In this document: positions 60,504 through 64,000 of the stretch, in pieces
Numbering within the stretch: the first letter of the stretch is position 1
Layout: every line of letters starts with the position of its first letter
NCBI GenBank assembly: GCA_910588565.1
Contig: CAJUPF010000002.1
Span: 1-64,000, forward strand
Length of the DNA: 64,000 nucleotides
Reading direction: 5' to 3'
Source of the DNA: an uncultured Lachnospiraceae bacterium
GTDB lineage: Bacteria; Bacillota; Clostridia; Lachnospirales; Lachnospiraceae
Program-made: the position numbers and the translations under genes
Notes under the pieces: model-generated
What the model was told of the DNA's origin: nothing
What the model saw: only the letters and a program-made list of their open reading frames with translations
Databases searched by the model: none

Positions 60504-60896
60504 CTAAATCAGATTTAATCTCTTTAGCGCCTGTTCAAACTTTGCTTCATCAATGGGTTTACCCGAATAAATCGCACAGCCTAGTTCAAATGCCATTTTG
60601 ACATTTTTTTGATCGTTTAAGGCCGTAGTCATCATAACCTTTACTCTTTCATCTTCCGGAATATTTCGTTCTTTTTCCAGATTACGGATACCTATCAGCG
60701 CCTGATATCCATCCATAACCGGCATCATAATGTCAAGACAAACCAGGTTGTAGGGAGCGTTGTCTTCCAATGCCATCATAAATGCATCGACTGCTTCCAT
60801 TCCGTCCACAGTTACATCGCATTCGCCATATTTGGACAGTAACTTCAGCATTGTCTTCCTTGTAACAAAATCATCTTCTGCCAGCAGAATTTTCAT
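60504..60896 (-). CDS. CheY-like single-domain response regulator
   Basis: 130 residues, receiver only. Pocket AEDDFV, phospho-acceptor Asp55 in VCLDIMMPVMDG, Thr in MMTTALND and Lys in YSGKPIDEAKF. The likely CheA target. The motor-binding face of true flagellar CheY cannot be judged here, and no fliM/cheC/cheX gene is near. AAAGGAGGAAGAGT precedes ATG at 60896. Confidence 0.92.
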   Translation of the reverse strand: MKILLAEDDFVTRKTMLKLLSKYGECDVTVDGMEAVDAFMMALEDNAPYNLVCLDIMMPVMDGYQALIGIRNLEKERNIPEDERVKVMMTTALNDQKNVKMAFELGCAIYSGKPIDEAKFEQALKRLNLI

Positions 60897-60908
60897 ACTC
60901 TTCCTCCT

Positions 60909-61940
60909 TTACATTCTATTTAACAATGCATATGTCCGATCTGCAATATCAGGCAGTTTCTCCTGAAATTCTACAGCCCCCAGATCATACGCAACTTTGG
61001 GCATTCCATAAACCACGCAGGTCAATTCGTCCTGTCCTATGGTTCTTGCGCCGGCTTTTCGCATAGCCAGCAATCCTTTTGCGCCGTCACCGCCCATTCC
61101 GGTCAGGATAATTCCCACCGCGGCAGAGCCGGCAGCTTTTGCAACGGATTCAAAGAGTACATCCACAGATGGGCAATGCCCGTTTACCCGCGGACCCTTC
61201 TTACATTCTACCTGATACACGCCGTTTACATTGACAAGATGCATATGCATATCACCGCCGGGTGCAATCAGCATATGTCCCGGCAATACCCTGTCGCCAG
61301 TCTGGGCCTCTTTTACCGCAATGCGGCACTGATCATTGAGCCGCTTCGCATACATTGCCGTAAATCCCGGCGGCATATGCTGAGTCGCCACAATTCCCGG
61401 AATATCTGTTCCAAACTGTTTCACGACGTCAAAAATTGCTTCTGTGCCTCCTGTAGAAGCGCCAATTGCAACGACATGCTCCTTCTTCCCTGTATGGGTA
61501 AACGTCTGCTGCTTCTGTATCATCGTCTTCCGCCTGAGGTTGCTGACCTGGGCGGAAGAAGCGATCTTAATCTTTACCAATAACTCGTTTTTAATAAAAT
61601 CTTCCAACTGCATCCGATTTGATACGGCTGGTTTGGCAACAAAATCCACAGCGCCTGCACTCATCGCATCAAATACCTTATCGCTTAATGAACTGATCAC
61701 TACAACAGGAAGCGGGTACTGCGGCATAAGCTTCCGCAAAAACTCAATACCATTCATCCTTGGAAGTTCCACATCCAGCGTCATAACATCCGGCTTATAT
61801 TTTACAATCGCATCTCTGGCCTCAAAAGGGTCCTTTGCAGTCGCCACAATCTGAATGGAAGGATCCCTGCCCAGGGTCTGAACCAGCAATTCCCGGAATA
61901 CAATGGAATCTTCTACAATCAAAACCTTAATGAGTCGCAT
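60909..61940 (-). CDS. cheB: Chemoreceptor methylesterase/deamidase CheB
   Basis: 343 residues. Receiver (VEDSIVFRE, phospho-acceptor in VMTLDVELPRMNG), linker, then esterase domain with the triad Ser in GASTGGTEA, His in TQHMPPGFT and Asp in TGMGGDGAKG. Removes methyl groups added by CheR to the MCP, providing adaptation. ATG at 61940 follows AAGGATAGGAT, 3 nt after the cheR stop. Confidence 0.95.
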   Translation of the reverse strand: MRLIKVLIVEDSIVFRELLVQTLGRDPSIQIVATAKDPFEARDAIVKYKPDVMTLDVELPRMNGIEFLRKLMPQYPLPVVVISSLSDKVFDAMSAGAVDFVAKPAVSNRMQLEDFIKNELLVKIKIASSAQVSNLRRKTMIQKQQTFTHTGKKEHVVAIGASTGGTEAIFDVVKQFGTDIPGIVATQHMPPGFTAMYAKRLNDQCRIAVKEAQTGDRVLPGHMLIAPGGDMHMHLVNVNGVYQVECKKGPRVNGHCPSVDVLFESVAKAAGSAAVGIILTGMGGDGAKGLLAMRKAGARTIGQDELTCVVYGMPKVAYDLGAVEFQEKLPDIADRTYALLNRM

Positions 61941-61943
61941 ATC

Positions 61944-62759
61944 CTATCCTTCCTTTTTCCTGAATATTGATGGTTGAATAATCTGAAACGGCGTGCTGTT
62001 CCGATCCAGCGTCTCAGTCGTTCCGATAAACAGATATCCGCCAGGTTCCAGACATTCATATACCCTCTGAAGAAGGGCGTTCTTAGTAGGTTCATCAAAA
62101 TATATCATCACATTCCGTAAAAATACCGTATGCATTTTTTTACGGAATGGCAGAGGATTCATCAAATTAAATTTACGGAAAAGAACTTGCTGTTTCAGTT
62201 CATCTTTTACCAGGTACTGCGTCCCGCCTGCAACAGGCTTGAAAAAATTCTTGACCCACTGTTTCGGGAGATTGCGGAGCTGTTCTGCACTGTACACGCC
62301 TGCGACGGCCTGCTGCAGCACCCGCGTGGATACGTCTGTCGCCAGAATCCTCATATCCCACTTATCTCTCTCAATTCCAAAAAATTCCGAGAGCACCATC
62401 GCTATCATATAAGGCTCTTCCCCTGTGGAAGCCGCTCCGCACCAGATACGGAGATCTTTTTTGGCCGCTTCCTTCGTCTTAAGCCAGGGAAGTACAACTT
62501 TCCGGAAGTATTCAAAATGTTCAAACTCCCTCATAAAATATGTATGGTTCGTGGTAAGCAGATTCACCAGCATCTTATCCAGCTGTCCGCTCCTGTCCCT
62601 TTTCAGGGCATCCATATAGGCATTCAGGTTGCTATAGCCGCTTTTTCTCAGATAATTCTCCAGCCGTCCATTGATAATCACCTTTTTCTGGCTCATATCT
62701 ATGCCGTAATTATCTTTCATATAAACTGAAACCCGTTTAAACTCTTCCTCCGTTATCAA
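61944..62759 (-). CDS. cheR: Chemoreceptor methyltransferase CheR
   Basis: 271 residues, SAM-dependent methylation of receptor glutamates. N-terminal helical domain (ITEEEFKRVSVYM), SAM motif IWCGAASTGEEPYMIAM, and NVMIYFDEPTKNALLQ are typical. The TTG at 62759 is taken as the start because AGGAGG lies 9 nt upstream; it gives the usual family length. The longer frame to 62867 would overlap the preceding gene by 38 nt and adds no family-like sequence. Together with CheB it shows that the pathway adapts by methylation. Confidence 0.92.
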   Translation of the reverse strand: MITEEEFKRVSVYMKDNYGIDMSQKKVIINGRLENYLRKSGYSNLNAYMDALKRDRSGQLDKMLVNLLTTNHTYFMREFEHFEYFRKVVLPWLKTKEAAKKDLRIWCGAASTGEEPYMIAMVLSEFFGIERDKWDMRILATDVSTRVLQQAVAGVYSAEQLRNLPKQWVKNFFKPVAGGTQYLVKDELKQQVLFRKFNLMNPLPFRKKMHTVFLRNVMIYFDEPTKNALLQRVYECLEPGGYLFIGTTETLDRNSTPFQIIQPSIFRKKEG

Positions 62760-62829
62760 AACGTCATTCCTCCTGTTATAATCATGCTCCTGTCTATTCA
62801 GCAATTTTCCATCGCTGCCTATCTGTCTT

Positions 62830-63864
62830 TCAGTATAATTGACGTGAGATTTTGAAACATATATCAAATATATCGGGATTCACCGTTACGCCTGCATCTT
62901 TTTCCAGCGCCGCAAGAGCCGCTTCTCTTGAGCAGTCCATATCCTCCGTCAGAGCCGTGTACCGCTCCATAATGGAAACAATCTGCGCCGCCAGCGGAAT
63001 CCCATCCTGCTTTAGCCTGTCAGGATATCCGCTGCCATCCCAGTTCTCATGATGATGGCGTATTACATCAGCAGCAATGCCTATAAAATCATTATACTCA
63101 TTGCCGCGATAGAGTTCCTCTAAAAGCTGCGCTCCTATCTTCGGATGTTTCTGTATAATTACAGTTTCTTCTTCGGTCAGTTCCGCCTTTTTCTGAAGGA
63201 TCTCCATTGGAATTCCAATATTTCCTATATCGCAAAGCGGCGCTGCCAGCTCTATCGCATCAATAAACATATCTGAAACCTTATCTTCAAACAGCGGCGA
63301 AAGCTGCATCCCCTGCGCTAAAATCCGGCAGTTGCGCTTCAGCCGCTCCGTATGTCCCTTATCACAGCAGGCATTCTGCGCCGCAATATTCGCCAGCGCA
63401 TACAGAACATTTTTTTTCTCCTGCTCCATCTGCTTTAGCTGCTCGTTCACAGAAACCTGAAGCCTCCGGTTCATCTCCATCAGCTCCCGCTTCGCTGCGC
63501 CGAGGCCAAGATGCACTCCCACCCTCGCTTTAATTACCTCCGGGACAAACGGTTTGGTAATATAATCTTCCCCTCCATAAGAAAGGCCTTCCACAATAGA
63601 CTGCGGATCATCAAAAGCAGAAATAAATATAATCGGAATATGCCTTGTCTTTCTGCTGTTCTTTACTGCTTTGCACAATTCATACCCATCCATCACGGGC
63701 ATGGAAATATCTGTCAGGATCAGCTGCGGCGATACTTCCGGCACCGCCGCAAGCGCAGCCTTTCCATTTTCTGCCAAAACCGGGTAACAGCCGATACTTT
63801 GAATAATTTCTTCCAGAATAAGACGGTTCGATTCCACATCATCTACTATCAGAATCTTATCCAT
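62830..63864 (-). CDS. Receiver / HD-GYP-like protein with an altered HD motif
   Basis: 344 residues. Receiver (1-120: VDDVESN, phospho-acceptor in LILTDISMPVMDG, Lys in TKPFVPE), coiled linker, and an RpfG-type HD-GYP domain. The GYP part is canonical (HHHENWDGSGYP, about 271-284), but the metal-binding HD motif reads PLCDIGNIGIP: residue 211 is Cys instead of His and the following Lys is Asn. Cyclic-di-GMP hydrolysis may be lost or changed, leaving a binding role. GGGAGG precedes ATG at 63864. Operon member before cheR. The stop of the gene upstream lies one nt before this start. Confidence 0.88.
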   Translation of the reverse strand: MDKILIVDDVESNRLILEEIIQSIGCYPVLAENGKAALAAVPEVSPQLILTDISMPVMDGYELCKAVKNSRKTRHIPIIFISAFDDPQSIVEGLSYGGEDYITKPFVPEVIKARVGVHLGLGAAKRELMEMNRRLQVSVNEQLKQMEQEKKNVLYALANIAAQNACCDKGHTERLKRNCRILAQGMQLSPLFEDKVSDMFIDAIELAAPLCDIGNIGIPMEILQKKAELTEEETVIIQKHPKIGAQLLEELYRGNEYNDFIGIAADVIRHHHENWDGSGYPDRLKQDGIPLAAQIVSIMERYTALTEDMDCSREAALAALEKDAGVTVNPDIFDICFKISRQLY

Positions 63865-63865
63865 C

Positions 63866-64000
63866 CTATCCACCTCCCTGTATCTGCAAAACCCTGAATA
63901 ATTCTGCAAAGTCAGCCATTATTCTGTCATAATTTTCTTTTTGGACCGCCATCTTAAGCCGTAATACCATGCGCCTGACCTCTCCCGGCGCCTCCTGGGT
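63866..64000 (-). CDS. C-terminal end of a gene continuing past the right edge
   Basis: 44 residues and a stop are visible: PGEVRRMVLRLKMAVQKENY, then DRIMADFAELFRVL. This helical, basic pattern is what ends many HPt-containing or hybrid kinases in this lineage. Its stop is one nt from the receiver/HD-GYP start, so it is the upstream member of the same operon. The identity cannot be fixed from this piece. Confidence 0.6.
   Translation of the reverse strand, partial: TQEAPGEVRRMVLRLKMAVQKENYDRIMADFAELFRVLQIQGGG

Noticed and set aside
62760..62867. Longer N-terminus for CheR
   Set aside because: Overlaps the receiver/HD-GYP gene by 38 nt, and the AGGAGG-TTG start gives the normal family length.

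Overview
The window looks like chromosome of a gut-type Clostridia, most probably family Lachnospiraceae. The evidence is strong AGGAGG-type ribosome sites, moderate GC, GHKL/LytTR two-component pairs, a giant BspA-like leucine-rich-repeat surface protein, CspB-type subtilase, DUF1703 and DUF4143 ATPase remnants, and large multi-TM hybrid kinases. I cannot name a genus. No rRNA, tRNA, CRISPR array or intact insertion sequence was seen. Most genes are on the minus strand.

Layout. 1-3.4 kb: edge-truncated DinG-like helicase, an HPr-like protein without the active histidine, and a small cluster starting with a FlgL/FliD-like protein. 3.5-6.6 kb: an operon of S66 peptidase, LytTR regulator and GHKL kinase. 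6.7-14.3 kb: one 2.5-kilo-residue surface protein. 14.5-18 kb: gshA-type ligase, a MITE-like palindromic element, a coiled-coil protein and a HAD phosphatase. 18.0-25.8 kb: a complete Wadjet plasmid-defence operon (jetD-jetA-jetB-jetC), followed at 25.8-26.7 kb by mrp. 27.2-31.2 kb (plus strand): LytTR regulator with a MacB/FtsX-type ABC transporter. 31.5-32.4 kb: decayed DUF1703 gene and a small secreted peptide. 32.5-36.6 kb: a pantothenate/CoA operon (panC, panD, coaBC, BASS transporter, ECF S component). 36.8-40.0 kb: a STAND/NB-ARC-TPR protein with an unknown partner and a coupled 47-residue microprotein. 40.2-42.6 kb: OmpR/HisKA two-component system. 42.8-47.2 kb: YfhO membrane protein and a K+ channel with a RyR-like tail.

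48.0-64.0 kb is a signalling island. On the plus strand are a lone receiver protein, a hybrid kinase ending in an HPt domain, and a hybrid kinase ending in a DegV fatty-acid-binding domain. Facing them on the minus strand is a chemosensory operon: receiver/HD-GYP, cheR, cheB, receiver, cheA, cheW, MCP and a separate HPt protein, with a CspB-type protease beyond its terminator. No flagellar motor genes are near it, so it may control something other than swimming. The kinase-DegV fusion beside a phosphorelay and chemosensory set is the most unusual feature.

Intergenic regions carry a family of short palindromic repeats ending in a TAACAGTTCA/GTTACATTTCAC-like motif. Two of them (about 140-180 bp) fold into several hairpins enclosed by terminal inverted repeats.
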